Positions 24,587 to 33,589 of a stretch of 64,000 bases of DNA are shown here, piece after piece. The notes under the pieces are model-generated. The model saw only the letters and a list, made by a program, of their open reading frames with translations, did not search any database and had not been told where the DNA came from. The stretch lies in assembly GCA_050486205.1 (NCBI GenBank), contig JBJHCW010000003.1, forward strand, positions 62,001 through 126,000, read 5' to 3'. Numbering within the stretch: the stretch's first letter is position 1; every line of letters starts with the position of its first letter. This DNA comes from PWQG01 sp050486205 (GTDB lineage: Bacteria > Pseudomonadota > Gammaproteobacteria > Pseudomonadales > Pseudohongiellaceae). The translations under genes were made by a program, and so were the position numbers.

Positions 24587-24612
24587 GCCCTGGCCGTCTG
24601 ACCGGCCAGGGC
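24587..24612 (+). other. Stable hairpin between flgE and flgF
   Basis: A perfect 10-bp stem (GCCCTGGCCG with its complement) encloses a six-base loop. No T run follows, so it is not a standard terminator. It could protect the 3' end of flgE mRNA after processing, or reduce read-through into flgF; hook subunits are needed in much greater number than FlgF. Confidence 0.7.
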
Positions 24613-24635
24613 GCTACGCACAGGAGCACTGAACA

Positions 24636-25376
24636 ATGGACAAGGCCCTTTACATTGGGGTGAGTGGCGCAACGCAGAACATGCGAGCGCAGACCATCCA
24701 TGCCCATAACCTGGCCAATGCCAGTACCACCGGTTTTCGAGCCGATCTGGCCCAGGCCAGGTCCATGCAGGTCTACGGCGAGGGCATGCCCACGCGTGTG
24801 TACAGCATGACCGAGAACCCGGCTACCGATTTCAGTCAGGGTCCTATCCAGCAGACCGGTCACGACCTGGATGTTGCTGTGCGTGGTGAAGGCTGGATTG
24901 CCGTGATGACCGAAGACGGCAATGAGGCATTCACACGTGCCGGTGATCTGCAGGTCAACACCTTTGGTGAGCTGGTCAGCGGCAGAGGTCTGCCGGTGAT
25001 GGGCAACAATGGTCCGATTGTCTTGCCGCCCTATGAAAAGCTGGAGATAGGCAGCGATGGCACGCTCTCGGTCCGTGAACTCGGGCAGGGCCCGGAGGTG
25101 CTGGCCGCGCTGGATCGCATCAAGCTGGTGAATCCGGCCAATGCCGATCTGGTAAAGGGCGAGGACGGACTGATGCGTCGCCGCGATGGCCTGATAGAGG
25201 CGCCGGATGCGGCGGTACAGCTGGTCTCCGGTTATCTGGAAGGCAGCAACGTGAATGTGGTTGATGCCATGGTCGAGATGATCAGCCTGACCCGCAATTA
25301 TGAAATGAATATCAAGCTCATGCAGACCGCGCAGCAGAATTCGGAAAGTTCGGCACGGCTCTTGCAAATACAGTAA
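24636..25376 (+). CDS. flgF: Flagellar proximal rod protein FlgF
   Basis: A 246-residue rod protein. It has the rod-family N-terminus (MRAQTIHAHNLANASTTGFR), the central FlgE/F/G-like DLDVAVRGEGWIAVMTEDG region, and the C-terminal helix VVDAMVEMISLTRNYEMNIK. CAGGAG lies upstream of the ATG. It precedes flgG, as usual. Confidence 0.96.
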   Translation: MDKALYIGVSGATQNMRAQTIHAHNLANASTTGFRADLAQARSMQVYGEGMPTRVYSMTENPATDFSQGPIQQTGHDLDVAVRGEGWIAVMTEDGNEAFTRAGDLQVNTFGELVSGRGLPVMGNNGPIVLPPYEKLEIGSDGTLSVRELGQGPEVLAALDRIKLVNPANADLVKGEDGLMRRRDGLIEAPDAAVQLVSGYLEGSNVNVVDAMVEMISLTRNYEMNIKLMQTAQQNSESSARLLQIQ

Positions 25377-25409
25377 CCAATCAACGTACAGTTCAGACAG
25401 GTAATCATC

Positions 25410-26195
25410 ATGCACGCAGCACTCTATGTCTCAAAGACCGGACTCAGTGCCCAGGACAAGCGGCTGGCCACCATCTCCAACAATCTGTCGAATGTGGCAA
25501 CCAATGGTTTCAAGCGTGACCGCGTTGCGTTCGAGGATCTGTTGTATCAGATCCAGCGTCAGCCAGGCGGTTCCTCCACACAGGACACCGAGCTGCCATC
25601 TGGTCTGCAGATCGGCACCGGTGTGCGCACCGTCAGTACCCAGAAAATTTTCACCCAGGGTACTTTCCAGAACACGGGCGAGGCGCTGGATGTGGCCATC
25701 AATGGCCGCGGATTCTTCGAAATCCAGATGCCTGATGGCACCGCTGCCTACACCCGTGATGGTCAGTTCCAGCGCAATGCCAATGGCGAGCTGGTGACCA
25801 GCAACGGCCTGTTGGTTGCGCCCGGCATCACCATTCCGGACAACGCCCACACGGTCACCATCGGTGTTGACGGCGTAATTACCGCTGCCGTGGCCGGTGA
25901 GACCGGTGTCATCAACGTGGGTAACCTGCCACTGGTGGATTTTGTCAATCCGGCTGGCCTGCAGGCCCTGGGGGGCAATCTGTTCTCTGAAACCGTGGCC
26001 AGCGGCAATCCGCAGCAGGGCACACCCGGGCAGAACGGTATTGGCACCCTGGTGCAGAGTTCACTGGAAAACTCCAACGTGGATGTGGTGGAGGAGCTGG
26101 TGGACATGATCACCACCCAGCGCGCCTATGAAATGAACTCACGTGTGATCTCAACGGCAGACCAGATGTTGCAGTTCATCACGCAGTCGTTGTAA
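25410..26195 (+). CDS. flgG: Flagellar distal rod protein FlgG
   Basis: A 261-residue distal rod protein that crosses the P and L rings. Visible family features are NNLSNVATNGFKRDRVAFEDL near the N-terminus, the rod-specific stretch YQIQRQPGG, ALDVAINGRGFFEIQMPDG, and the C-terminal VVEELVDMITTQRAYEMNS. The length is normal. It is followed by a 70-base gap before flgH that holds imperfect repeats of CGTTGTAA but no promoter I can support. Confidence 0.97.
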   Translation: MHAALYVSKTGLSAQDKRLATISNNLSNVATNGFKRDRVAFEDLLYQIQRQPGGSSTQDTELPSGLQIGTGVRTVSTQKIFTQGTFQNTGEALDVAINGRGFFEIQMPDGTAAYTRDGQFQRNANGELVTSNGLLVAPGITIPDNAHTVTIGVDGVITAAVAGETGVINVGNLPLVDFVNPAGLQALGGNLFSETVASGNPQQGTPGQNGIGTLVQSSLENSNVDVVEELVDMITTQRAYEMNSRVISTADQMLQFITQSL

Positions 26196-26265
26196 TTGGC
26201 GCTGCAATTGACGTTGTAAGTGACCCTGTAACCGTAGCACGAAGGCACAACCCCGGAGAAAAGAC

Positions 26266-26940
26266 ATGAACCGCTTCCAGATCAGATATTCAGCCCTGTT
26301 GGCACTTGTGCCTCTGATGGCGGCCTGCACCGTGCAGATGCCGCCCATGCCGGAGCCGGATGATCCGCGTTACGCGCCGGTGCTGACCCAGCTGCATGCT
26401 GAGGCGCCGGTGCCGACCGGTTCCATCTACCAGCATGGCCGGGCCGTTGATCTTTACCAGCGCCGGGCACACAGACTCGGTGACGTGCTGACCATCAATC
26501 TGAATGAGTCAACCAGCGCCAGCAAGTCCTCCGGCACCTCCTACAGTCGCGGCAGCAATGCCAATGTAGGCGACGTGACGCTTCTTGGAAACACACTGGG
26601 CACCGGCACCGGTCTGAACTCCAGTGTTGATTTTGACGGTGCGTCCAATTCCGGCCAGAGCAACCAGCTGCAGGGCAATATATCGGTCACCGTGACCAGC
26701 ATCCTGCCCAACGGCCTGCTGGAAGTGCGCGGCGAGAAATGGCTGCAACTGAATCAGGGCCAGGAGTTCATCCGCATCAGCGGGCTTGTGCGCCGCGAGG
26801 ACATCGCGCCCAACAACACCATTTCCTCGACCCGGGTTGCCGACGTGCGCATCGCCTACAGTGGCACCGGCACACTGGCAGATGCCAATGAACCGGGTTG
26901 GTTGAGTCGTTTCTTTGTCCACAGTCTGTGGCCGTTCTGA
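26266..26940 (+). CDS. flgH: Flagellar L-ring lipoprotein FlgH
   Basis: FlgH, 224 residues, forms the L ring in the outer membrane. A lipoprotein signal ends at LMAAC, so the cysteine near residue 21 is lipidated. The mature part has RAHRLGDVLTINLNE, ISVTVTSILPNGLLEVRGEK and QEFIRISGLVRREDIAPNNT, the conserved core. GGAG lies before the ATG. flgI starts 16 bases after its stop. Confidence 0.96.
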   Translation: MNRFQIRYSALLALVPLMAACTVQMPPMPEPDDPRYAPVLTQLHAEAPVPTGSIYQHGRAVDLYQRRAHRLGDVLTINLNESTSASKSSGTSYSRGSNANVGDVTLLGNTLGTGTGLNSSVDFDGASNSGQSNQLQGNISVTVTSILPNGLLEVRGEKWLQLNQGQEFIRISGLVRREDIAPNNTISSTRVADVRIAYSGTGTLADANEPGWLSRFFVHSLWPF

Positions 26941-26956
26941 GTATCCGGAGTCTGAT

Positions 26957-28096
26957 ATGCTGATTTCCCTTTCTGAGCACAAGGTTCGTCGGATCACTGC
27001 ATGGGTGATTGCCGTCTTCATGATCATGCCGCTGTTGCCACAGCAGGCGCAGGCATCGCGCATCAAGGACATTGCCACCATCCAGGGTGTGCAGTCCAAC
27101 CAGTTGGTGGGTGTCGGCCTTGTCACGGGTCTGGACGGTACCGGTGATCAGACCACGCAGGCACCGTTCACCGCTGAATCCTTTCGCGCCTATCTGGATC
27201 AGTTTGGCATTCCCATGCCTGCGGGGCAGAACTTCCAGTTGCGCAATGTGGCCGTGGTCAGTGTGCAGGCTGAGTTGCCGGCCTTTGCACGACCGGGCCA
27301 GAGCATTGATGTGACAGTCTCCTCGCTGGCCAATGCCACCAGTCTGCGCGGCGGCACACTCGAGCGCACCATGCTGCGTGGCGTGGATGGAGAGATCTAC
27401 GCCATTGCCCAGGGCAATCTGGTGGTGGGTGGCCTTGGTATACAGGGCGCTGACGGCTCGCGCGTTGCCATCAATGTGCCCAGTGTGGGCCGTGTGCCCG
27501 GTGGTGCAAGCACTGTGCGCGAAGTGGAAACCGCGTTCAACCTGGGCGAGTTCATCACCTTCAATCTCAACCGGGCAGACTTTACCACTGCGCGGCATCT
27601 GTCAGCTGCCATCAATGACTTTCTCGGGCCGGGTACCGCCAATGCGCTGGACGCGGTGGCCATTCAGGTGCGAGCCCCGCTCGATCCGGCCGCGCGCGTG
27701 GCCTTTGTTTCCGAGCTGGAAAACATCCGCGTGAAACAGGGCGACGGGCCGGCGCGGGTGATTGTCAATTCCCGTACCGGCACCATTGTCATTGGAGACC
27801 ATGTACGTGTGTCCCCGGCGGCCATTACCCATGGCAGCCTGAGTGTGACCATTTCCGAGGGCTTTGGTGTGAGCCAGCCAGCGCCGTTCTCCGATGGCGA
27901 AACCGTGGTGGTGCCCCAGACCGAAATCGCCGTGGAGCAGGACAACAATCGTATGTTCCTGTTTGATACCGGCAGCTCGCTGTCGGAGATTGTGCAGGCC
28001 ATCAATGCTGTGGGCGCAGCCCCGGGTGATCTGGCCGCCATTCTTGAAGCCCTGAAACAGTCCGGCTCACTGCACGCCGATCTGATTGTGATCTGA
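26957..28096 (+). CDS. flgI: Flagellar P-ring protein FlgI
   Basis: FlgI, 379 residues, is the periplasmic P-ring subunit. A signal peptide (VIAVFMIMPLLPQQAQA) is followed by RIKDIATIQGVQSNQLVG and GLVTGLDGTGDQT, the family's opening motifs. The C-terminus has GAAPGDLAAILEALKQSGSL, also typical. I choose the ATG at 26957, preceded by CCGGAG, over an in-frame start inside flgH at 26915 that would spoil the signal peptide. FlgA, encoded upstream, is its chaperone. Confidence 0.97.
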   Translation: MLISLSEHKVRRITAWVIAVFMIMPLLPQQAQASRIKDIATIQGVQSNQLVGVGLVTGLDGTGDQTTQAPFTAESFRAYLDQFGIPMPAGQNFQLRNVAVVSVQAELPAFARPGQSIDVTVSSLANATSLRGGTLERTMLRGVDGEIYAIAQGNLVVGGLGIQGADGSRVAINVPSVGRVPGGASTVREVETAFNLGEFITFNLNRADFTTARHLSAAINDFLGPGTANALDAVAIQVRAPLDPAARVAFVSELENIRVKQGDGPARVIVNSRTGTIVIGDHVRVSPAAITHGSLSVTISEGFGVSQPAPFSDGETVVVPQTEIAVEQDNNRMFLFDTGSSLSEIVQAINAVGAAPGDLAAILEALKQSGSLHADLIVI

Positions 28097-28107
28097 AGGA
28101 AGCCGCG

Positions 28108-29064
28108 ATGATTGGCAATTCAGTGGACAGCTCGCAAATCAACCAGCAGGTCTATACCGACCTGTCGGGTCTGCGCTCGATTTCGCGCCTGGGGCGGGAA
28201 AACACCGCCGAAGGCATGCGCAAGGTTGCCGAGCAGTTCGAAGCGCTGTTCATCAACATGATGTTGAAGGAAATGCGACAGAGCCATGCCTCACTGTTTG
28301 CCGACAATTACCTGAGCAGCAACGAGATGGACATTCACCAGCAGAACTACGACAACCAGATCAGCATGCATCTGGCCGGCGCCGGTGGTATCGGTCTGGC
28401 CGACACCATTCATCGGCAGATGATGCAGCGCTACGATGTCAGCGACCCGGCTGAGGCCCGGCCGCGCCGCCCCAGCCGCCTGGTGCCACCGGTGCAGGCG
28501 CCGCAGATACATGAGCGGGCAGGCGAGTCGGCGATTGAAGCGGTGCAGGGCCAGGTGCCCACTTTTGAGTCACCGCATGATTTTGTCAACCGTCTGTTGC
28601 CGCTGGCCGCACCGGCGGCAGCGCGTCTGGGTGTGGACCCTGAAGCCCTGATTGCCCAGAGCGCACTGGAGACAGGCTGGGGTGAAAAGGTCATCCGTCA
28701 CCGTGATGGCAGCAGCAGCCACAACCTGTTTGGCATCAAGGCGGACAGCCGCTGGTCCGGCGACCGGGTGGCTGTGAGCACACTGGAGTACCGCGATGGT
28801 GTGGCGCGTCAGGAGCGCGCCAGCTTCCGTGCCTACGCCAGCTTCGAGGAAAGTTTCAATGACTATGTGCAGTTTCTGCATGACAACCCGCGTTACGCTG
28901 AAGCACTGGATGCCTCGCACGACAATGAAACTTTCATGCAGCAATTGCAGCAGGCCGGGTACGCGACGGATCCGCTTTATGCTGAAAAGGTTGGCCAGGT
29001 ACTGAACAGTCCGATCATGCAGAGCGCGTTGTTGCACAACGCAGATACAGGTAACACACAATGA
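28108..29064 (+). CDS. flgJ: FlgJ, rod cap and peptidoglycan hydrolase
   Basis: A dual-domain FlgJ of 318 residues. Residues about 35-100 form the rod-binding cap (AEQFEALFINMMLKEMRQS, YDNQISMHL). After a proline-rich linker, residues about 155-305 form a glucosaminidase-type hydrolase with QSALETGWGEKVIRHRDG and NLFGIKADSRW; the glutamate in ALETGWG is the likely catalytic acid. It opens the cell wall for the rod. Its stop overlaps the flgK start as ATGA. Confidence 0.97.
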   Translation: MIGNSVDSSQINQQVYTDLSGLRSISRLGRENTAEGMRKVAEQFEALFINMMLKEMRQSHASLFADNYLSSNEMDIHQQNYDNQISMHLAGAGGIGLADTIHRQMMQRYDVSDPAEARPRRPSRLVPPVQAPQIHERAGESAIEAVQGQVPTFESPHDFVNRLLPLAAPAAARLGVDPEALIAQSALETGWGEKVIRHRDGSSSHNLFGIKADSRWSGDRVAVSTLEYRDGVARQERASFRAYASFEESFNDYVQFLHDNPRYAEALDASHDNETFMQQLQQAGYATDPLYAEKVGQVLNSPIMQSALLHNADTGNTQ

Positions 29065-31742
29065 GCCTGATCAATACAGCCATCAGTGGCATCCGGGTCA
29101 GCCAGCTTCAATTGGCCACCACCGGTAACAATATTGTCAATGCCAATACCGATGGCTACACGCGGCAATCGGTGTCCACGGCCACGACCCTGTCCATCAA
29201 GACCGGTGCCGGTTATGTGGGCACGGGTGTGCAGGCCACGGACATTTTCCGTAATACCGAAAAGTATCTTGTGGACCAGGTTCATCGCGACATTGCCACG
29301 CTCAGCGACCTGGACAGCTATCTGTCCAATATTTCCAGGCTGGACAATCTGTTTGCCGGCGATAATACCAATCTGTCACTGTCGATCAACAAGTTTTTTG
29401 ATGCCGTGCGTGAGTCGGCCGACGATCCCGCGTCACTGCTGGGAAGGCAGCTGCTGCTGACCGAGTCAAAGCTTTTGCTGAGTAACTTCAGTCAGGTCGA
29501 GGCGCGACTGGCGGATCAGAACCAGGCAATCAACGGCCAGTTTGACGCCATTGCATCCAGCATCAATACCATTGCCTCGGAACTGGCCGAAATCAATCGT
29601 GCGATCAGCTCTGCCGCCAGTTCCTCTACCACACAGTTGCCCAATGACCTGCTGGACAAACGTGACCAGATGGTGCGGGAACTTGCCCGCTATGTGGCGG
29701 TGGACACGCTGGAGCGCAGCGACGGCACCATGGATGTGAGCATCGGTCAGGGCCAGCCGCTGGTTATCGGCCTGCAGGCCCGGGAACTGGCGTCGGTACC
29801 CAGTGCATCGGATCCGCGACAACGCGAGATGGCGTTTGTCACACCCGGCCGCACCGAAGTGGTCACGCGCCTGCTCACCGGTGGTGAGATTGGTGGCCTG
29901 GAGCGTTTTCGCAAGGAAGCCCTGCAACCGGCGATGAACGCACTGGGGCGGGTCATGTTGGGCATCGTTGATACCGTCAACTCGCAGCATCAGCTGGGCA
30001 TGGACCTGGAAGGCAACCTGGGTGGCAGGGTGTTTACCGATATCAACAATGCCAGCATCGCTGCAGAGCGGGTGCGTGAGAATGTCAACAACTCCTCATC
30101 CGCTGGCCGTCAGATGAGCGTGGTCATTGATGATGTGGCGGCGCTGACCACCAGCGATTATGAACTTGCATTCAGTGGCCCCGGCGGCGCCTACAGCGTG
30201 GTGCGTCTGTCCGACGGCAAAATGGTTGCCCAGGGCATGCTGGGTCAGTCCAGACCGCAGGAAATCGAGCTGGAAGGTTTCAGCGTCCACATCGAGGCCG
30301 GCAGTATTCAGGGCGGTGATCGCTTCCGTCTGCAACCCACTCGTATGGCCGGCAGTGCCATGTCCATGGAAGTGACCCGCCCCGAAGAGTTTGCCTTTGC
30401 CGCACCCATACGCACAGAAGCCAGCGCGGCCAACCAGGGCGCTGCCACCATCTCGGCAGGCGTGGTCACCGGCACCGATACGTCCACCTTTGCACAGAAC
30501 GGCCAGCTCAGCCCACCGGTCATGATCCGCTTCACGTCCCCGTTCACCTACGACGTGCTGGATGTCAGCAACCCGGCCAATCCCGTACCGCTGAGCCCAC
30601 CGTTGATGGATCAGCCTTTTGTGCCGGGCGCGTCGGTGAATGTGTTTCCCGATGATCCCGGTGGTACCACGGTCAGCAGTGCCGGTGCCGCTTCCCAGCA
30701 ATTGCAGGTCGGTTCGTCTGCCAACGGCTACGGGCCCGAAACACTGACCATTGAAACCACGGATCCCAGGACCGGATTCATCCAGCAGCAGTACCTGTCC
30801 GTCAGCAGTGATGAGTCCGCGGCGAGCATCGCAGCGCGACTGTCCGCACTCACGGGTGTGACGGCCACAGCATCGTCACAACTTTCCCTGTCTGCATTCA
30901 CGGCCAGCACCAATGGCGAAGCCATGGAGGTGACACTTAATGGCACTGACCTGACGGATCCGACTTTTGTCTTTGACGGGGAAAGTGATCCGCGGCCGGT
31001 ACCCGAGCCGCTGACTCCGGACTATCTGCGCGATCGTATCAATGCCGATCCGGCGCTGGCAGCGCAGGGGATTTTTGCCAGCAGTGATGGAGTGAGCCTG
31101 TCCATCCGCTCCAGCCAGGGTGTGGATCTGAGTGTGGGTCTGCACGGCGGCAACGGATCGGTCAGTGTTGGAGAGGACGCCACGGTCATCAGTGGTCCGG
31201 CTGATCCACTGGATCCACCCAATGAATTCACGGTCGGCGGGCGAGTGGATGTGCGACTGGCCAGTGATGTCACGCTGGTTTCCGATGAGCCGGCTGGCCT
31301 TTTTGGCACATCACCGCTTGCGCTGTCCAACTACACCGGTTACCAGGTGACATTGCACAGCGGCGCCAGTGAGTCGGGTCGCCCGGCGGCCGGTGACCGG
31401 TTCATGATCAGTTACAACAGCAATGGCAGCTCGGATAATCGCAATGGTGCCGCCATGCTGGACCTGAATACGGCAAACAGGCTCTCCAACGGCAATCTGA
31501 CCTTCCAGGGCGCCTACGGCCAGATGGTGGAAGAGCTGGGCATACTGACCAATCAGACACGTCTGAGCCAGCAGTCGGGCGAGTCCCTGCTGCGTCAGTC
31601 CATGGACGCCATGATGTCGCTTTCCGGCGTCAATCTGGAAGAAGAGGCGGCCCGGTTGATTCAGTTCGAGCAACATTACAACGCCTCGGCACGATTGATT
31701 TCACTGGCGCGGGAGCTGTTTGACACGCTCCTGAGCATGTAG
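29061..31742 (+). CDS. flgK: Hook-filament junction protein FlgK (long form)
   Basis: FlgK, the first hook-filament junction protein. The N-terminus has QLQLATTGNNIVNANTDGYT, and the C-terminus ends with VNLEEEAARLIQFEQHYNAS and ELFDTLLSM, both conserved. At 893 residues it greatly exceeds the roughly 550 of enteric FlgK; the extra material lies between about residues 440 and 790 and includes beta-rich stretches of flagellin-IN type (DESAASIAARLSALTGVTA and YLRDRINADPALAAQGIF). It overlaps flgJ by 4 bases, implying coupled translation. Confidence 0.95.
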   Translation: MSLINTAISGIRVSQLQLATTGNNIVNANTDGYTRQSVSTATTLSIKTGAGYVGTGVQATDIFRNTEKYLVDQVHRDIATLSDLDSYLSNISRLDNLFAGDNTNLSLSINKFFDAVRESADDPASLLGRQLLLTESKLLLSNFSQVEARLADQNQAINGQFDAIASSINTIASELAEINRAISSAASSSTTQLPNDLLDKRDQMVRELARYVAVDTLERSDGTMDVSIGQGQPLVIGLQARELASVPSASDPRQREMAFVTPGRTEVVTRLLTGGEIGGLERFRKEALQPAMNALGRVMLGIVDTVNSQHQLGMDLEGNLGGRVFTDINNASIAAERVRENVNNSSSAGRQMSVVIDDVAALTTSDYELAFSGPGGAYSVVRLSDGKMVAQGMLGQSRPQEIELEGFSVHIEAGSIQGGDRFRLQPTRMAGSAMSMEVTRPEEFAFAAPIRTEASAANQGAATISAGVVTGTDTSTFAQNGQLSPPVMIRFTSPFTYDVLDVSNPANPVPLSPPLMDQPFVPGASVNVFPDDPGGTTVSSAGAASQQLQVGSSANGYGPETLTIETTDPRTGFIQQQYLSVSSDESAASIAARLSALTGVTATASSQLSLSAFTASTNGEAMEVTLNGTDLTDPTFVFDGESDPRPVPEPLTPDYLRDRINADPALAAQGIFASSDGVSLSIRSSQGVDLSVGLHGGNGSVSVGEDATVISGPADPLDPPNEFTVGGRVDVRLASDVTLVSDEPAGLFGTSPLALSNYTGYQVTLHSGASESGRPAAGDRFMISYNSNGSSDNRNGAAMLDLNTANRLSNGNLTFQGAYGQMVEELGILTNQTRLSQQSGESLLRQSMDAMMSLSGVNLEEEAARLIQFEQHYNASARLISLARELFDTLLSM

Positions 31743-31768
31743 CGGATGATGGGAAAAGGTTACTGATC

Positions 31769-33016
31769 ATGTCCAACATCAGACTGTCCTCAGCACAGAT
31801 ATACGGCAATGGCCTCAACACCATGCTCAACCGCCAGGCGGATGTGCACAGGACCCAGGAGCAGATCGCCAGCAACAAGCGGGTACTGACGCCGGCCGAT
31901 GATCCCATTGCCGCCACCCGTATGCTGCAGCTGAACCAGGAGCTGGCCCAGATCGAACAATACAACAAAACCCTGTCCGGACTGGAAAACCGGTTGCAGC
32001 GCGAGGAGGTTGCGCTGGATGGCATCAGTGAGCTGATCCTCAAGGCGCAGGAGCTCATCACCCAAAGTGGCAATGGCGGCATGAACAAGGAGCAGCGCGG
32101 CTACATTGCGGTGGAATTGCAGGCCATTGTGGACAATATGGCGCAGTTGATGAATACAAAGGATGCCGGCGGGGAATACATCTTTGCCGGTTTCCAGGGG
32201 CGGGAACAACCGTTTGTGCAGGGTGATGATGGTCGATACCGCTATGTGGGTGATGAAGGCCAGCGTCATATTCGCATAGCGCCGGGCACCACCGTGGCGG
32301 CCAGCGACAGCGGCAAACAGGTGTTCATGGACATACCGTCGGCGGAAAAGGGTATCCAGGCAAGCGCCGGGGCCGGTAACCGGGCGCAGCCACCGGCTAG
32401 CGTGTCCGGTGAGCAGATTCTTGACCGGGCGGCCTTCGAGGCCTTTTACCCTGACAGCGTGACCATCGAGTTCCAGTCGCCGGGTGATGTCAGTCCACCG
32501 GGCATGAACTACACCATTCGCAGCCTGTCAGATGGTCGTGTGTTGGCACAGAACGTGCCGTTCACTGCAGGCAGCACCATTGAATTTGCGGGTGTTTCGG
32601 TGCGTGTTGCCGGCAAACCCGAGCCCGGTGACACCTTCATGGTCGAGTCCAGCAATCGCAAGGGCCTGTTGCAGGGTCTGGAAGAGTACATCCAGACCCT
32701 GCAGTCTGTTGGTGACAGCGCCGCAGACAGCAGCGAGCTTTCGGACCGGCTGGCTGCTACCCTGGGTAATCTGGACAACGCGCAGCAGCGCCTGCTCAAG
32801 ACGCGCAGTGACGTTGGGTCACGGCTCAATGTGGTGGAAAATGCCCAAGGCAACAATGCGGACTTCAAGCTGGTCACACAACAGGCCCTGTCCGAGATCG
32901 GTGATCTTGATTATGCCGAGGCGGTCAGCCGCCTGACCATGCAGAGTTTTGTGCTGGAGGCCGCGCAGTCGAGCTTTGCGCGGATCAATCGACTGTCCCT
33001 GTTCGACTATATTTAA
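31769..33016 (+). CDS. flgL: Hook-filament junction protein FlgL
   Basis: FlgL, 415 residues, second junction protein and last gene of the flgB operon. It has the flagellin-like N-terminus (MLNRQADVHRTQEQIASNKR, LTPADDPIAATRMLQL) and the C-terminus TMQSFVLEAAQSSFARINRLS followed by LFDYI. A GKPEPGDTF motif in the middle is common in FlgL. It is slightly longer than the enteric protein. The next gene is convergent. Confidence 0.95.
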   Translation: MSNIRLSSAQIYGNGLNTMLNRQADVHRTQEQIASNKRVLTPADDPIAATRMLQLNQELAQIEQYNKTLSGLENRLQREEVALDGISELILKAQELITQSGNGGMNKEQRGYIAVELQAIVDNMAQLMNTKDAGGEYIFAGFQGREQPFVQGDDGRYRYVGDEGQRHIRIAPGTTVAASDSGKQVFMDIPSAEKGIQASAGAGNRAQPPASVSGEQILDRAAFEAFYPDSVTIEFQSPGDVSPPGMNYTIRSLSDGRVLAQNVPFTAGSTIEFAGVSVRVAGKPEPGDTFMVESSNRKGLLQGLEEYIQTLQSVGDSAADSSELSDRLAATLGNLDNAQQRLLKTRSDVGSRLNVVENAQGNNADFKLVTQQALSEIGDLDYAEAVSRLTMQSFVLEAAQSSFARINRLSLFDYI

Positions 33017-33054
33017 CAGCCTGCGGAAATATTTTACATTGGCGCTAAAGGTTT

Positions 33055-33405
33055 TCACTCACTGTTCGATATATAACAGTGGAGTCGCTTCCTTTTGGCC
33101 TGCAGGCGGATGATTTCATCCGCCAGCAGGTCCTTGTTTTTTTGAACAAGTGATACGATATCCTCATCCATCTGTCTTATTTCCTTTATATCTTCCAGAA
33201 CGATATTTCGCATCTCCTGCACCAGTTCCTGTTCGAAGAAGTTGTTCAGCAATATGTCGCGGCGCTCGGACAGTGTGTTCAGTTCGCTCCAGTCACTGCG
33301 CTGAGCCAGGCGTTTCAATTCCCTGGACATTTCAACGATTTTCAGCCATTGGGTGTGCTGGTTTCCGGTCTCATCAACGGCGGGTGCGGGGGTGTTGTCG
33401 GACAT
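33055..33405 (-). CDS. fliT: FliT-like flagellar chaperone
   Basis: A 116-residue, fully helical acidic protein. The pattern WLKIVEMSRELKRLAQRSDW, then LSERRDILLNNFF and a charged C-terminal helix, fits the FliT family, chaperones for the filament cap FliD. Family assignment rests on this pattern and on location, and is less sure than for its neighbours. CGGAGC precedes the ATG. Unusually it is transcribed against the operon, between flgL and fliC, rather than after fliS. Confidence 0.65.
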   Translation of the reverse strand: MSDNTPAPAVDETGNQHTQWLKIVEMSRELKRLAQRSDWSELNTLSERRDILLNNFFEQELVQEMRNIVLEDIKEIRQMDEDIVSLVQKNKDLLADEIIRLQAKRKRLHCYISNSE

Positions 33406-33476
33406 CGATCGTGCTCCGATCAGGTGCTTTACGAAGAGCCTACATTAACACTGCGTCCAGCAATTTACAAAATTAC

Positions 33477-33503
33477 TAAAGCTTTTCATCTCACTGACGT
33501 TAA
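33477..33503 (+). promoter_or_regulatory. Sigma-28 (FliA) promoter of flagellin gene
   Basis: TAAAGCTT, 11 bases, GACGTTAA fits TAAAGTTT-N11-GCCGATAA with exact spacing, a 7-of-8 -35 and a 6-of-8 -10. It implies a leader of about 75 bases before the flagellin ATG. Confidence 0.72.
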
Positions 33504-33589
33504 CCCTGATAACGCATAGGGATGAGCATTGTATTTCTCTTCGATATGCGGCTCGACAAAACGTGTTATAAATCCCAGGAGTGAGAATA

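Noticed and set aside
26188..26265. Repeats of CGTTGTAA between flgG and flgH as a regulatory element
   Set aside because: Only two short copies, no symmetry and no promoter match; likely chance.
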